Shown here piece by piece: positions 11,337-22,008 of a DNA stretch of 64,000 nucleotides. Under the pieces are notes generated by a model that had not been told where the DNA came from, made no database searches, and saw nothing but the letters and a program-made list of their open reading frames with translations. Both the position numbers and the translations under genes were made by a program. The stretch comes from Eucommia ulmoides (Eukaryota > Streptophyta > Magnoliopsida > Garryales > Eucommiaceae): positions 32,840,474 to 32,904,473 of the forward strand of contig CM028325.1 of assembly GCA_016647705.1 (NCBI GenBank), in the 5' to 3' direction. Numbering within the stretch: position 1 is the stretch's first letter; each line of letters begins with the position of its first letter.

Positions 11337-11341
<5 letters not shown>

Positions 11342-11400
<59 letters not shown>
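11342..11400. repeat. (AT)n tract, right half of the insertion target
   Basis: A long (AT)n then (TTTA)n run directly after the family A 3' LTR. With the tract at 6423-6449 it formed one microsatellite before the insertion. Confidence 0.9.
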
Positions 11401-12180
11401 TTATTTATTTATTTTTTCCCCCTAACAAAAGCGTCTCTAAGTTATTGTTGAAATTGACAAACTTGATTTGATAAATCTTTCAAAGATATTTGGGAGAATG
11501 ATATCTGCGATGAATGTACGTCTTGGAGGATTTTTTTTTTAATTTTTATGGACATGGAATGTCATTGATGAGAAAAAAATATTTGATCTTTTTTCTTAGA
11601 TTAGAAAACATAATTTGATAATGATAAGAAAAATTTATTTATTTATGCTTTAAACAAATGTTGGATTGGAAACATTATTTTTTTTTGAATTTGGGAAACA
11701 CAACTTTATTCTTTATTTTTTTTTTTTTTAGAAAAGAACCATGATTTTCTTAATTTTTTATTTAAAAAACACGATTTTTTTATTTTTTTTACTTCAATTT
11801 TTTTTTTCTTTTTAATTAAAAAAGAATACTAGTACTACAGGAGTAATCGAAGGTCACTTAAGAATTGTTATATAATATAATTACGACAAAGGTTATACTA
11901 GATAGGAAGAAAACGCCCTTCGCGCAAGTGATTTTGTTTCCTGTGCCCTTACTAGTCCAGGGGCTCTTCAACCAAGTAGGCATTCTGGTAGGAAGGCCGA
12001 CCGTACCTCTACCGCGTAACGTTTGGTTTCTTGCTTCCTCTTTTGCCGCACAACCTTCGGTTTCTTACTTCTCCATTCAACAAGAAATTATAACAACTCT
12101 TAACTCTTAATTGACTTTTGGAAACTCTACACATTCACTTTTGAACTACGGTCACTTCTTTGTCCTACTAGTGTTCCTAA
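11401..12180. other. Gene-poor AT-rich spacer
   Basis: Poly-T-rich sequence to about 11820, then mixed sequence. Short open frames (for example 11865-12110) show no recognisable family and no splice or promoter context. Confidence 0.6.
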
Positions 12181-12261
12181 CACATTACTTGGGTTGCTTG
12201 TACTACTTTCATTTTGCTCGTCGTCGTAGCCTTCGCTTCGCTGTGCTCCTCTCTCTCTCTC

Positions 12262-12600
12262 TCTTTCTCGAGGGAGGGACAGGCATGCCTTTCTTCTTCA
12301 AGCTTAGCCTCCCCGCCTTTGACATTATCAAAACTATCTATTGCAGGCGATCGGCTTTTCCGACGAAGATGTACGGCAAACATTGAAGAATCGCCTTGTA
12401 GCTTCCCATCGAATGAGCTATCTTGAGCTCCGATCTAAAGTTTATGTCGATCACCATTCTCTCTCCTTCAACAATCACATCGATATATTCATATTCATCT
12501 GTATAGAAGCATCGTAACCGAGGGATGAAAGGCTTTCAGTGATAATTTTTCTTGATTTGTCCTTTCGCTTGCATAATTTGTTCATTTCGACGATCTTCGA
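12262..12600 (-). pseudogene. DUF506 (PDDEXK-like nuclease superfamily) pseudogene fragment
   Basis: On the minus strand, three adjoining pieces resemble the conserved C-terminal half of plant DUF506 proteins (PF04720). The first, from about 12592, reads IVEMNKL.KRKDKSRKI and SSLGYDAS. After a frameshift and a small deletion of the C-K-S-x-W region, a second piece (12499-12341) reads EYEYIDVIVEGERMVIDINF, then the family's FRSE...AILQ.LPYIFVGKADRLQ. A TAG at 12340-12338 replaces an expected glutamine codon. After it the frame continues with SLKKKGMPVPPSRK, where the family has a similar KKKGMHFPPWRK end. The final W is lost and the tail is a (GA)n run. The normal N-terminal half is not found. 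The gene is broken in at least three ways and cannot make the full protein. The match is from memory of the family, not a search. Confidence 0.75.
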
Positions 12601-12654
12601 AGTGTCTGCCAAGAGATTTATCTTGGCCCCGCTCGCACATGGTTGATTTATTGT

Positions 12655-15089
12655 TTAACTAGATTGGGTGTTTTTTTTTTTTTTTAAAAAAATATATGTA
12701 TGTATGGTGTTTACAAATATGCGGTGTATGCATGTATATTTAGACAGAGAGCGGAGATGAGAGAAGAGAGAGAAAAATAGAGAGAGAGAATGGCTCAGCA
12801 GAGAAGGAGCAGTGGTTTGCCGGAAAGGGAGCAGAGGAAAAACAAGAACAAGAAGCTGTAAAAGAAAATAAGTTCGGACCTTAAACATATTTGGTTGATT
12901 TGTTTGGATTGATTGGATTCAATTGAATGATGAACTTGATTGATATATATATATATATAATTGATTGGATTTTTATTGATAAAATTAAACATATGAATGT
13001 AGAAAAATAATTATTAATTTGAATGAAAAAAATTAGAATATAATACGATCGTATTGAATATAATACGATGATTGACTACTTCGAACTCGTCGTCCTAAAC
13101 AAATGTATGAGAGTGAGAAAAAAAAGAGACTTAGTCTATACACTTGGTAGAGTGGAGCTTATGTTGTGTAAATTGTATGGTTGTTTTTGTGAGATAGAAT
13201 AGATACGTCGACTTAATAAAATTTGAATGGTAGTGAAAATGAAATATAACACGAGATCGTATTATATTCTAATATATAGAAGGGTAAAATCGTCATAAAA
13301 AGACAAAATGACTATTTTGTATTATGTGTTTAAAAATTTGTATTTGTTAATTTTGTTCTCTTATCAGTACTGTTTGGTAACTAGCGGACAAAAAAAAGTT
13401 TGTTTGTTTGGTGGTGGTGGCTTGCCTTTTTTTTTTCCCGAGAAAACCCAAACACAAACCATTGAAAGTTTTAGTTTAAGAAATAAATCTTAAGAAATAA
13501 ATCTCAATTTTGAGAAGTGTTTTGGAGTAGCTCTAAAGCGCCACCACCACCTAACGTGGCAACCCCCGTCTGGTAAAAAGTTTAAGTTTAAGAAATAAAT
13601 CTCTATTTTGAGGGGAGTAATATCACCTAGGCCCTCTCAGTGAAATTTTATATACACCCTCCTAACTTTTAAAATTACCATGGTGACCTCCTGCCAGAGC
13701 AATTTTTAATGAATGAACCATTTTACCCTTACTAAACTTGACATAAAACAAAACAGAAAAAATATTAAAAAAATAATATATACAATTACCAAGTTGCCCT
13801 TACCATTTTTCCTTTTATTTTCCCATATTTTTTTTCCCTCTGCTTCTTTGTTTCTCTGCACCATCGGGCACCACCACACCACACCAGCACCACTGGGCAC
13901 CACACCAACACACAACCGCCTCCACCATCGCCAAACCAAAGAGCACCTCCACCAACGTCTCTACCACCGCCGAACAACACCATCGAGCCAAATATAACCA
14001 CCACCGACACCACCGCCCACCACACCACTGCCCTAAAGCTCCGCCGACCACACCCTTCTTCTCTTCCCACCGTTTCAGTTGTAGAGAGAGAAGGAAGCAG
14101 AAAACCCCACGAGTGAAAGAAACACAAATCGCACAGTGGTTGTGTCTACAAATTCTCTCTCTTGAACACATCGTTTTTCTCCTTTTTCAACACTTCTTCT
14201 CCCTCTGAACCCATCACACGAGAAATCAAACTGCAAACAATCAAACCCACAAACCAAACTCACAGTACAAAAATGGACAAAACCCAAAAAAGGAAAAATC
14301 AAACCCACCTTCTCTTTTCCATAATTTGAGTTCGTAGTTTTGAAGACTACAATAGTCTTGGACTGTTCATCCACAGTAGAAAAGATAGAGAGAGAAGAAG
14401 AGAGAGAGAAGGATAATACCCACCATTGAAATCAAAATCCAAACCCTAAAACAATACCTACTATTCAAATCAATTTTTTTTTTCTCTAGATCTGAGACGA
14501 AATGAGAGAGAGAGAATATTTTGAACCCACGGTGTTGTTGTTTGTTTCGGCGGTGGTGTTGGCTTCGGTGGGGTTGTTCGCCGGAGGTGGGTTTCGATTT
14601 CGATCGATTTCAATTCGGCGGTGGGTTTCGATTCGTAGGTGGGTTTCATTTAGATCGATCGATTTCAATTCAGTTTGCGACTGTAATGGATTTGGGGCTG
14701 AGAACATTGATTTGAAGGATTTGGGGCTGGAAATGGATAAAACGGTGAATAAGGGTTTTGATGATTTGGGGGTCTAATTACACTAAGTATCTTGAAAGTT
14801 TGATGAAATTTATTTTTGAACCATTACATTTACAAGGGTAATAAATGCATTTTATTTGAGAAAAATGGTCAAATTGGTAAAAAAAAATGAGAAGCTTGAC
14901 TTTTCAAAGGGTATTTTTGGAAGAAAAAAAATAAACTAGGAATCTAAATATCATTTGACCAAATAATTCAAAGGTATCCATGTAATTTTGAAAGTTAAAG
15001 AGATTCTCCGCCACCACCTAACGTGGCACCCCGGTCTCTTACCAGGTAGCACAGCATGACACATCAAGCCCAATACACTCTGCCATCGA
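12655..15089. other. Gene-poor region with low-complexity and duplicated words
   Basis: No supported gene. The region holds a GA-rich stretch (12740-12795), a short direct repeat of AGTTTAAGAAATAAATCTC at about 13475 and 13580, and a Cys/Trp- or His/Pro-rich frame at 13700-14170 that comes from ACC/CAC trinucleotide-rich DNA. A Ser/Phe/Arg frame at 14502-14777 has repeats of GGTGGGTTTCGATTCG. A 19-bp word, GCCACCACCTAACGTGGCA (with small changes), occurs at both 13543 and 15010. Confidence 0.5.
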
Positions 15090-15637
15090 CGTCGGCCATT
15101 GTTGTTCGCTTTGAGCATCTCACCCGTCGCGCTTTGCTCGTTCCACAGAGTCGGAAAACTCGAAACCCTCCTCCCCCCCATTTTTCAAATTTCAATCACA
15201 TCCGAATTTCGTAAGGGTATAATTCCCCCTCTCTCTCTTGTCGGTTTCATCTTCTATATTCGGAATTTCACCATGCTTTTGCTTAAAAAGATTTTTACAT
15301 TGATTCGTGGATAAGCCTTAGGAAGCTTCGGACTCTGCTGTCCCTTTCACTGATATTTTTTTTATCGTTAATTTATTATTTATTATTATTACTATTGAAA
15401 AACTTTTTCTTCTGGATTGTAGATATTTTATTGATGAATACCACTCTGCTATTGTCTTCCTTTTGCTTCTTCAATGTCGTGGTTCGATGTGAGATCTGTT
15501 TTCTGCTTTATATGAATATGAATTATATCTCGTTGTTTTTGCTTAGGACACCCTTTTTCTGAAATCTGTCTACATTTCTTTCTTGATGCTGTTATTTCAT
15601 TATCAGATTCTTTATATATTGATTTAACTCTCCTTGC

Positions 15638-15790
15638 GAGCACTTCAAGAATTAAATTTTGAATTTAATCCTGAATACATCAAGCCGATGAGGGGAAGTG
15701 CAAACTTAAGATCACGCGGGGAAGGTGATTCGCAAGGTGTGCGTAAGCTAGGTTGGACACACCTTATCGTGAAACCCAAAATACCAAAAG
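15638..15790. repeat. Dispersed ~140-bp repeat, copy 1
   Basis: Shares CAAGAATTAAAT.TTGAATTT, then 'gccgatgaggggaagtgc', '.cttaagat' and 'cgtaagctaggttgga' with 52437-52562. The ORF here is a product of the repeat, not a gene. Confidence 0.55.
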
Positions 15791-16384
15791 GAAAAAGAAT
15801 TCTTTATACAGTATTGAAGTGTAATTGAGTTTGATTTGTTGATCAATTGCATATCTTATTTCATTTTCTTTTTATCAGTAGTTATATCTGCATTTTGATT
15901 GATTGTCAACGAACATTATCTGCTGGTTATGGTTCTTCTGGATCCAAAATTTGTTGTTATGAACCTAGTTCTAGGACTTAGGTAGTACTGGTGTCTGTGC
16001 TGTGACCATCGTTCTTATAGATTTAGATGAAGCAATACTAGATTTGACAAAACAAAGTATAGAGGTGGAGTAAATCGTTGCTATCGTTTTTTGGTTTCTT
16101 CTGAATCCCGTAATCTGGTTATTTACTCTAATAAGAAGATTGAGTCCATTATCGGGTTCTTTTGCTGGGGTCTTTTTGGATATTGGCATAGCGGAATTTT
16201 AAGGAAGAGACTAGATATCATTCTAGTAGATGGAATTAAGACTAGATAATGTTTTAGCATGATTGGTTGGAGGTAATAGAAATGCGTTCAAGAGGAATGG
16301 AAATGAATTTTCAATGGACGTCCATTCAAATTTTAATTCCTAAAAAGGAAAATATTAACTTTTAACATGTAAACAAGCAATTAA

Positions 16385-16769
16385 GGCTCCGTTTGGTTAC
16401 TATTTTTGTTCCTGATTCTTGTTCTTTGGGATTAATATACAAAAATGTGTTTGGTAAACATGTTTCTGTTCTCAAAATTTTGGAAGTAATTTGAGATTAT
16501 TTTATGAATTCCTTAAGAATTTGAGAAATAAAAAAATGTTAATTTTTATTCACTTCCACAAAACTATTCCAATTACCATTTCGCCAGCCACCACCAAACA
16601 TGTTTCTTGTTTTTGTTCTCATAAATTAAAAGAAACAATTTCAGGATAATGGTCGTTACCAAACATGTTTCTGTTTCCCGAATACTCCAGAATGGAAACA
16701 GAGTTTCCATCCCATCCCAGTTTTTAGGAAGTATAAACTAGAAAATAGAAGCACTAACCAAATGGAACC
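16385..16769. mobile_element. Tourist/Harbinger-like MITE in an LPP leader intron
   Basis: 385 bp with terminal inverted repeats GGCTCCGTTTGGTTA and, reversed, GGTTCCATTTGGTTA. It is flanked on both sides by TAA (16382-16384 and 16770-16772), the usual PIF/Harbinger target duplication. The inside is rich in 'tttctgttctc' words, shared with 18.2-18.9, 28.8, 43.2 and 44.3 kb. Confidence 0.85.
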
Positions 16770-17163
16770 TAATACGCCTAGGAATATAACAATATCGATA
16801 TGGAACGCGATTCTGACTAGTGTAGAAGTAATTATGAAAATAGAACTTTCAAAAAAGCAAAATTGAGCAATTGATCACCAAAACGAAGAAATTTGACCGA
16901 AAATTGCCCTAGGTATTTATAATTACTTAGTCATCTCTTTGTGTTAAGTATTATGGATTGTAAATTTGTTCCCTTTTTTGAATTGAAGTCTGTTTTCTTT
17001 GGGTTTTCCAGGAAGTACCTCCGTTCAAAAGGCTTGAAATTTCATCAGTTGCAACTGATTGGTTTTCACAGCTCCACATCCCACTAATAAAATACGAAAA
17101 AAAACAGGTAGTTATTACACAGACACGCCCCCTATATATTTGTATCTGTACATTTGCGTGAAG

Positions 17164-17352
17164 GGGAACCTTGGCTTAATGGTAGAAGTTTTCGTCATGT
17201 GACCTGGAAGTCACCGATTCAAGTCGTGGAAACAGCTTCTTGCACAAGCAAGATAAGGCTGCGTACAATAGACACAAGTGGTCCAACTCTTCCCTGGACC
17301 CCGCGCAAAGTGGGAGTTTCGTATCACCGGGCTGCCGGCTGCCCTTTTTTTT
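17164..17352 (+). mobile_element. Au-like SINE with 14-bp target duplication
   Basis: About 189 bp starting GGGAACCTTGGCTTAATGGT (tRNA-like box A) with box B GATTCAAGTC at about 17217. Next come GGAAACAGCTTCTTGCA, AAGGCTGCGTACAATAGAC and GGACCCCGCGCAAAGTGGGA, then a poly-T end: the order and wording of plant Au SINEs. It is flanked by ACATTTG(C/T)GTGAAG at 17150-17163 and 17353-17366, a 14-bp duplication with one mismatch, showing LINE-type insertion. Its 3' tail is oligo-T rather than poly-A, as in Au SINEs. Confidence 0.92.
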
Positions 17353-17431
17353 ACATTTGTGTGAAGATTTGATGACATGATTTAATGAATGGATGATTAG
17401 TTGAAGTAGGTTTCAGCCTATTAATATACTA

Positions 17432-20400
17432 ATGGCATTCATGAATATGACGCAGAGTAGAATGAGGGAAGGAGAAACATTTTCACATACAGTAAGATCT
17501 CATGGAGTCACCTTAGCGAGAGAACACACTCATGACTGGCTCATACTGATGCTTCTTGCGGTTATGTTAGCAATACTGAATGTGATTGATCCGTTTTATC
17601 GATATGTTGGGAAAGATATGATGGCCGATCTCAAGTATCCCCTGAAAAGTAATACCGTTCCTCTGTGGGCCGTCCCGGTAAGATTCCATTCCATGGTTTG
17701 GTCTATTAATAACGCATCGTTTGGTAACTTATTTTAGGTATAAAATATTTAAAAGTCACGTTTGTTTTGCACTTAAATAGAAATACTCTAGAAGAAGTAA
17801 GAACATGATTTGAAGTATTTTCTTAAACGCGGCTTAAGTTATTTTACAATTTTTTTTCCTTTCTTGATATTTTTTTTTTCATCCTCCTAATTAGATTTAT
17901 ACCCTTCTGTTGCCAATGGTCATTTTCCTTGTCATCTATTTGCGTAGAAGAGACGTCTACGATCTTCATCATGCAATATTAGGTAATAAAATTTCCATAA
18001 TTATCCACGCGTGTGTTTTTACCGTAAAGAATTTGCTCATGTATGCAATCAACTGAATAAGCCATATGTCGTCTTTTTTGGGTTTACTACAGGGCTGTTG
18101 TTTTCTGTTCTGATAACGGGGGTTATCACTATTGCAATTAAAGATGCTGTTGGTCGACCTCGGCCAGATTTCTTTTGGCGTTGCTTTCCTGATGGAAAGG
18201 ATGTATGCATTTTTCGAAGTTGTCGTTCTTTTATTCTTTTAGGTGGCGTTTGTTTAGTGTTTTTGAACCTAATTTTTGGTTTCTGTTCCTGTAAAACTTG
18301 GAACATAAACAGAAGTAAGAACAGAAAAAAATTGTTTCTGGTCTGTTCACGGTTTTTTAGGACGAATATCCTGAAAGTTGACACAAAAAGATTTTTTCTG
18401 TTCCCATATTCTGTTTCTGTTCTATGTTTTCTGGCACAGAAACCAAAAGAGAGAAACAGAATACCTCATTTATTTAGGTGGCATTTGGTTAGTGTTTCTG
18501 TTCCCAATTTTTGGCCCCCAAAAAATTGAAACCAAAATATAGGAAGCAGAAAAATATTCTGTATTACCGTTACCAGATTTTTAGAACAAATTTATGGGAA
18601 CTGAACAGAAACAAATTTTTTATTCCTGTATTTGTGTTTCTGTTTCAATTCTTTTGGGAACCAGAAAAAAGAGAGCAAGAAAAACTATGGTGTCTCTTGT
18701 CTAGTCTTTCTGTTCTCATATATCTATTTCCGTTCTCTAAAAAATTGGGAACGGAAACAGAAATATCGAAACGTAAAAAATGTTTCTGTTCTATTCCAAT
18801 TTTTTTGAATAAGTTTCTGGGAAAAAAATTAAATTGTCCCCAGAATTTTGTTTTTGTTCCAAGTTTTTCTGAATAGAAATAGAAATATGGGAACAAAGAT
18901 ACTCACCTGCTCCTCTACCGCCATCATTTACCTCTTGACTTCCAAATTTTGCCTCAGGATTATGATCACTGGGGTAACGTCGTATGCCATGGTAGCAAAA
19001 ATATTGTAAAGGAAGGCCATAAAAGTTTCCCGAGTGGACATACTTCATGTGAGCCTACAAATATTCGAACATCTACAAGTTTTTTCAATTCAAATAATTA
19101 AATTTATAATCAATTTAGTCCATATTTTCAAGAGATTTGAGATTCAATTTACAGGGTCATTTGCCGGTCTGGGCTTTTTATCACTATATTTATCGGGAAA
19201 AATACAAGCATTCGATAGTAAAGGCCATATTGCAAAATTGTGCGTTGTTATTCTTCCTCTACTCATTGCTTCTCTTGTTGGAATTTCTCGAGTGGATGAT
19301 TATTGGCACCATTGGCAAGACGTTTTTGCCGGTGGTCTTATAGGTCTGTTCTTTTTTAATTATAATTTGTAATTTTTTTTCTTTTGATTGAAATATTAAA
19401 ACGATGCCAATTTTTTTTTTTTGCAGGTCTAGTGATTGCCACGTTGTGCTATTTGCAATTTTTTCCACCACCATACCATCCCAATGGTACGACGTTATTA
19501 TTTTTCCCCCATTTAAAAAATAAAATATGTAGGGTTCGGTTGGTAATAGTTGGACCATTTTTGGCTAGGTTCATTTATGTGTTGCTATAATTTGGTATTT
19601 AATTGTGAAAATTAATTAGTCGGATAACCGTTTTGTTTCCTTTTACGGTGTAATTAGAGCAAGATATAGCTAAAATTTTAACTACACCAACATAATTACC
19701 GGCCCCATTTGGTGGAATGTATGCGTGTTACCTAATCCTGAGCTATATATAAAGTTTAGGGCAATCTTTTTCTTTTAATACGTTTTTTAAGAGTGAGTTA
19801 GTCCCATTGAGTTTTTACATGGCATGAAAATGAGACCTTTTGTTTGATGTTGGGTGTGTAGAGTCCCACATCAATGTTGTGTCCCCTGATATTTGTTCGC
19901 TGTGGTTTGTCGAAGTCTACCCTTCGCGTGAGGGGATGTGTGGACCTACCGACATCCGTTTGCAGTGGTTTGTCAAAGTTTACCCTGTGCAAGAGGGGGA
20001 GTGATGAATTCCACATGGCTTGCGGTACCTAATCCTGAGCTATATATAAAGTCTAGTGCAATCCTCCTCTTTTGAAATGTCTTTTGAGAGTGAGTTAGGA
20101 CCATTGGATTTTTTTCAATTTGAAATCTAGGGATTTAAAGTTTTAAACATTGGTTTCATCAAGGGAAATAGTATTGAATGGGAAATGAGACTCTAAAAGC
20201 AAGTTTGGAGTGGGAAAAAAACGCTAAATAAGATTGAAGTCGGATTTCAAGTAACTTCTTTTAGCAAGACACCTGATGAGAACCAAATCTTCTAACAACA
20301 CCTCAAATACTTCTATTTATTTATTTATTTTATAAATTATTATGCATCTCTTAGTATTGTTCTTGCAAAATGATTTGACCTTGTACGTATAACTCGGGTC

Positions 20401-20652
20401 ACATTGGCAGGAATTCCAATGATCTCTTAATTCTTCCAATTTCATGTTGTAGGTTGGGGAACTCATGCTTATTTCCGGGTTTTGGAGGAATCGCGTGTCG
20501 CAACTGAACCATCCAACAGTTTGAATACACGAAATGCGCATCCCGAAGTTGAAAACCAACATGGTGAGCAAAATAGCTCTGCTTTTATGGGGATTTCGTT
20601 ATCCGGTGATTCGAGCCAAATTGTCGAAGATTTGGAATCCGGGAGGAGGTAA
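17432..20652 (+). CDS. LPP2: Lipid phosphate phosphatase, LPP2-like (PAP2 family)
   Basis: Dephosphorylates phosphatidic acid or diacylglycerol pyrophosphate in membranes; Arabidopsis LPP2 is linked to ABA and lipid signalling. Exons: 17432-17677, 17895-17982, 18093-18202, 18958-19048, 19155-19343, 19427-19486, 20453-20652. All join in phase with GT-AG, giving 327 aa (317 if translation starts at the ATG at 17462, [10 protein letters not shown], which aligns best with family starts). All three phosphatase motifs are intact: K128-x6-R135-P136 (KDAVGRPRP), P173-S-G-H176 (SFPSGHTS), and S223-R-x5-H230-x3-D234 ([12 protein letters not shown]). Hydrophobic stretches fit about six membrane helices. 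The tail ([15 protein letters not shown]) is hydrophilic and variable, as in the family. Introns 3 and 6 hold repeat material. The number within the LPP subfamily is a best guess. Confidence 0.93.
18237..18900. repeat. MITE-derived 'tttctgttccc' repeats in LPP intron 3
   Basis: Begins TTAGGTGGCGTTTGTTTAGTG, repeated at about 18473 as TTAGGTGGCATTTGGTTAGTG, followed by many 'gaaacagaa/tttctgttc' words like those of the MITE at 16385. It looks like two overlapping MITE copies that lost clear inverted ends. Open frames on both strands here (about 70-170 codons) follow from this composition. Confidence 0.55.
19730..20110. repeat. Dispersed repeat 'GAGTCCCACATC' in LPP intron 6
   Basis: Contains two internal units with 'cccacatcaatgttg', 'gatatttgttcgc.gtggtttgtc' and 'gtctaccct..gcgtgaggg'. 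It has a direct pair CCTAATCCTGAGCTATATAT at about 19732 and 20029. Relatives are at 43264-43620 and 51000-51400. No ORF and no clear inverted ends. Confidence 0.65.
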
Positions 20653-20900
20653 ATGTGATAACTCGTCCGTTGAAACTAAAATCAAAATCTGTATATACAT
20701 ATATGCATGCTCATAAGTTTTTTATTGATCGTATAGAGAAAGGACGATAAATCTCTCGTGTATCGTGTTTGTATCATTCTTTTTTGTTCTTATTGTTTTT
20801 TTGGATGAGTTGGATATATGATTTATATGTATGTATGATTTCTGTGATTAGGCGGTGTATCTATGTATATATCTTGGGTACATATCTTGGGACTCTCTAA
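20653..20900 (+). other. LPP 3' UTR region
   Basis: AT-rich sequence after the LPP stop, up to the MITE at 20901. No other signal stands out. Confidence 0.5.
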
Positions 20901-22008
20901 CGGCATGTTTGGTTGGACGGAATGGAATGAAAGAAATAATGGAATGAGATAACGAATGGAATTGAATTGTGAATGGAATCACCATTCCATTCTCTTGTTT
21001 GGTTGGTATGGAATGAAATAAAGAATAGAATAGTGAAATATAGTAAAATTTCCGTTTTGTTCTTATAAAATTATTTCATTCTCTTCTTGGTTGGTTATAA
21101 TAAAATTTTATTATATTTCACTATTCTATTCCTTTCCTCATTTTATTATATTTCATTATTCAACTCAATTTTAGGTTTTTGTTCTCTAATTTCTATTTTT
21201 GTTCTCAATTTTCAGTTTCTATTTTTTAATTTTTGTTTTTGTTCTCAATTTTTAGTTTCCTTTTTCAATTTTCCGTTCTCTAATTTTCTATTTTTTGTTC
21301 TCAATTTTCAGTTTATATTCTCAATTTTTTGTTTTTGTTCTCAATTTTCGGTTTCCATTCTCAATTTTCTATTAACCAATTTTATGTTTTTGTTCTCAAT
21401 TTTCTGTTCCTATTATCTAATTTTATGTTTTTGTTTTCAATTTTCAATTTTCAATTTTCGTTCTCTAATTTTATATTTTTATTCTCAATTTTCAGTTTAT
21501 GTTCTCAATTTTCTATTGTTGTTCTCAATTTTCTGTTCTCTAATTTTATATTTTTGTTCTCAATTTTTAGTTTATGTTCTCAATTTCTTGTTCTCTAATT
21601 TTCTGTTTTTGTTCTCAATTTTCGGTTTATGTTCTCAATTTTTATTTTCTATTTTCAATTTTTAGTTTCTGTTATCAATTTTCTAGTTTTGTTCTCAATT
21701 TTTTATTCTCAATTTTCTATTTCTATTCCCGACTTTCTGTTATCTAATTTCAGTTTATGTTCTCTAATTTCTGTTTTTGTTCTCAATTTTCAAGACCTTA
21801 ATTATAAAGGTTATCATGTAATTTAAGATATTGATTCCATTGGGTTGGAATCCCATTCCACCCCATCTCAAATGGCATCCCATTCCATCCAATTTCATTC
21901 AAATAGAATCACAAAAGTGATTCCATTGGAGAACCAAATAATGGAATAGGAATCGAGGGCAGAATGCGATTCCATTCCGCCCTCGATTCCATCCAACCAA
22001 ACATGCCG
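20901..22008. mobile_element. Harbinger/Tourist-like MITE, 1.1 kb, with internal array
   Basis: Terminal inverted repeats CGGCATGTTTGGTTGGA at both ends, flanked by TAA (20898-20900 and 22009-22011). Next to the ends are 'ggaatggaatg' words. The middle, 21170-21790, is a degenerate array of 'tttttgttctcaattttcag' units. No transposase is encoded. Confidence 0.92.
21170..21790. repeat. Degenerate ~20-24 bp array 'TTTTTGTTCTCAATTTTC'
   Basis: About 30 imperfect units in the MITE. The near absence of stops in one frame yields a 192-codon open frame rich in Phe, Ser and Leu. This is composition, not a protein. Confidence 0.85.

Larger units (their letters stand above)
6450..11341 (+). mobile_element. 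Complete non-autonomous LTR retrotransposon, family A
   Basis: A 4.9 kb element with two LTRs in the same direction (6450-7246, 797 bp; 10556-11341, 786 bp), both TGATGAGGG ... CCAACA. A PBS-like TGGCGCCGTCTGTGGGA lies at about 7250, as in many plant Ty3/gypsy elements, and a purine-rich GGCTAGGGGGGC lies just before the 3' LTR. It sits inside an (AT)n tract, with TATAT-type sequence on both sides as the likely target duplication. The 3.3 kb interior has no reverse transcriptase, integrase or protease. It holds only a ~100-residue ORF (7319-7621), a 60-bp minisatellite, a poly(AAT) tract and a 122-bp triplicate. It must move with enzymes from a partner element. Confidence 0.9.
15090..17431 (+). 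promoter_or_regulatory. Likely 5' UTR exons and introns of the LPP gene
   Basis: A probable leader exon ends at 15210 before the good donor GTAAGG (15211). A second non-coding exon, 17012-17107, lies between the acceptor TTTTCCAG and the donor GTAGTT. It has no ATG. The coding exon follows at 17432. The leader introns hold a Tourist-like MITE (16385-16769) and a SINE (17164-17352). The exact transcription start is not visible. The leader exons are inference from splice signals; the coding exons further on are well supported. Confidence 0.45.

Noticed and set aside
13706-14171. Overlapping Trp/Cys/Gly-rich frames on the minus strand and a His/Pro/Thr-rich frame on the plus strand
   Set aside because: They come from CAC/ACC-rich simple sequence, with no conserved domain and no splice context.
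17164-17240. tRNA gene suggested by box A and box B words
   Set aside because: The following body, oligo-T end and 14-bp target duplication show an Au-like SINE; no cloverleaf can be formed past box B.
18011-18529. 172-residue ORF over LPP exon 3
   Set aside because: Only 18093-18202 is coding; the rest is intron sequence of MITE-like repeats read through in frame.
21087-21665. 192-residue ORF resembling a membrane protein
   Set aside because: It follows from the T-rich 'tttttgttctcaatttt' array in a MITE; no family match and no gene signals.
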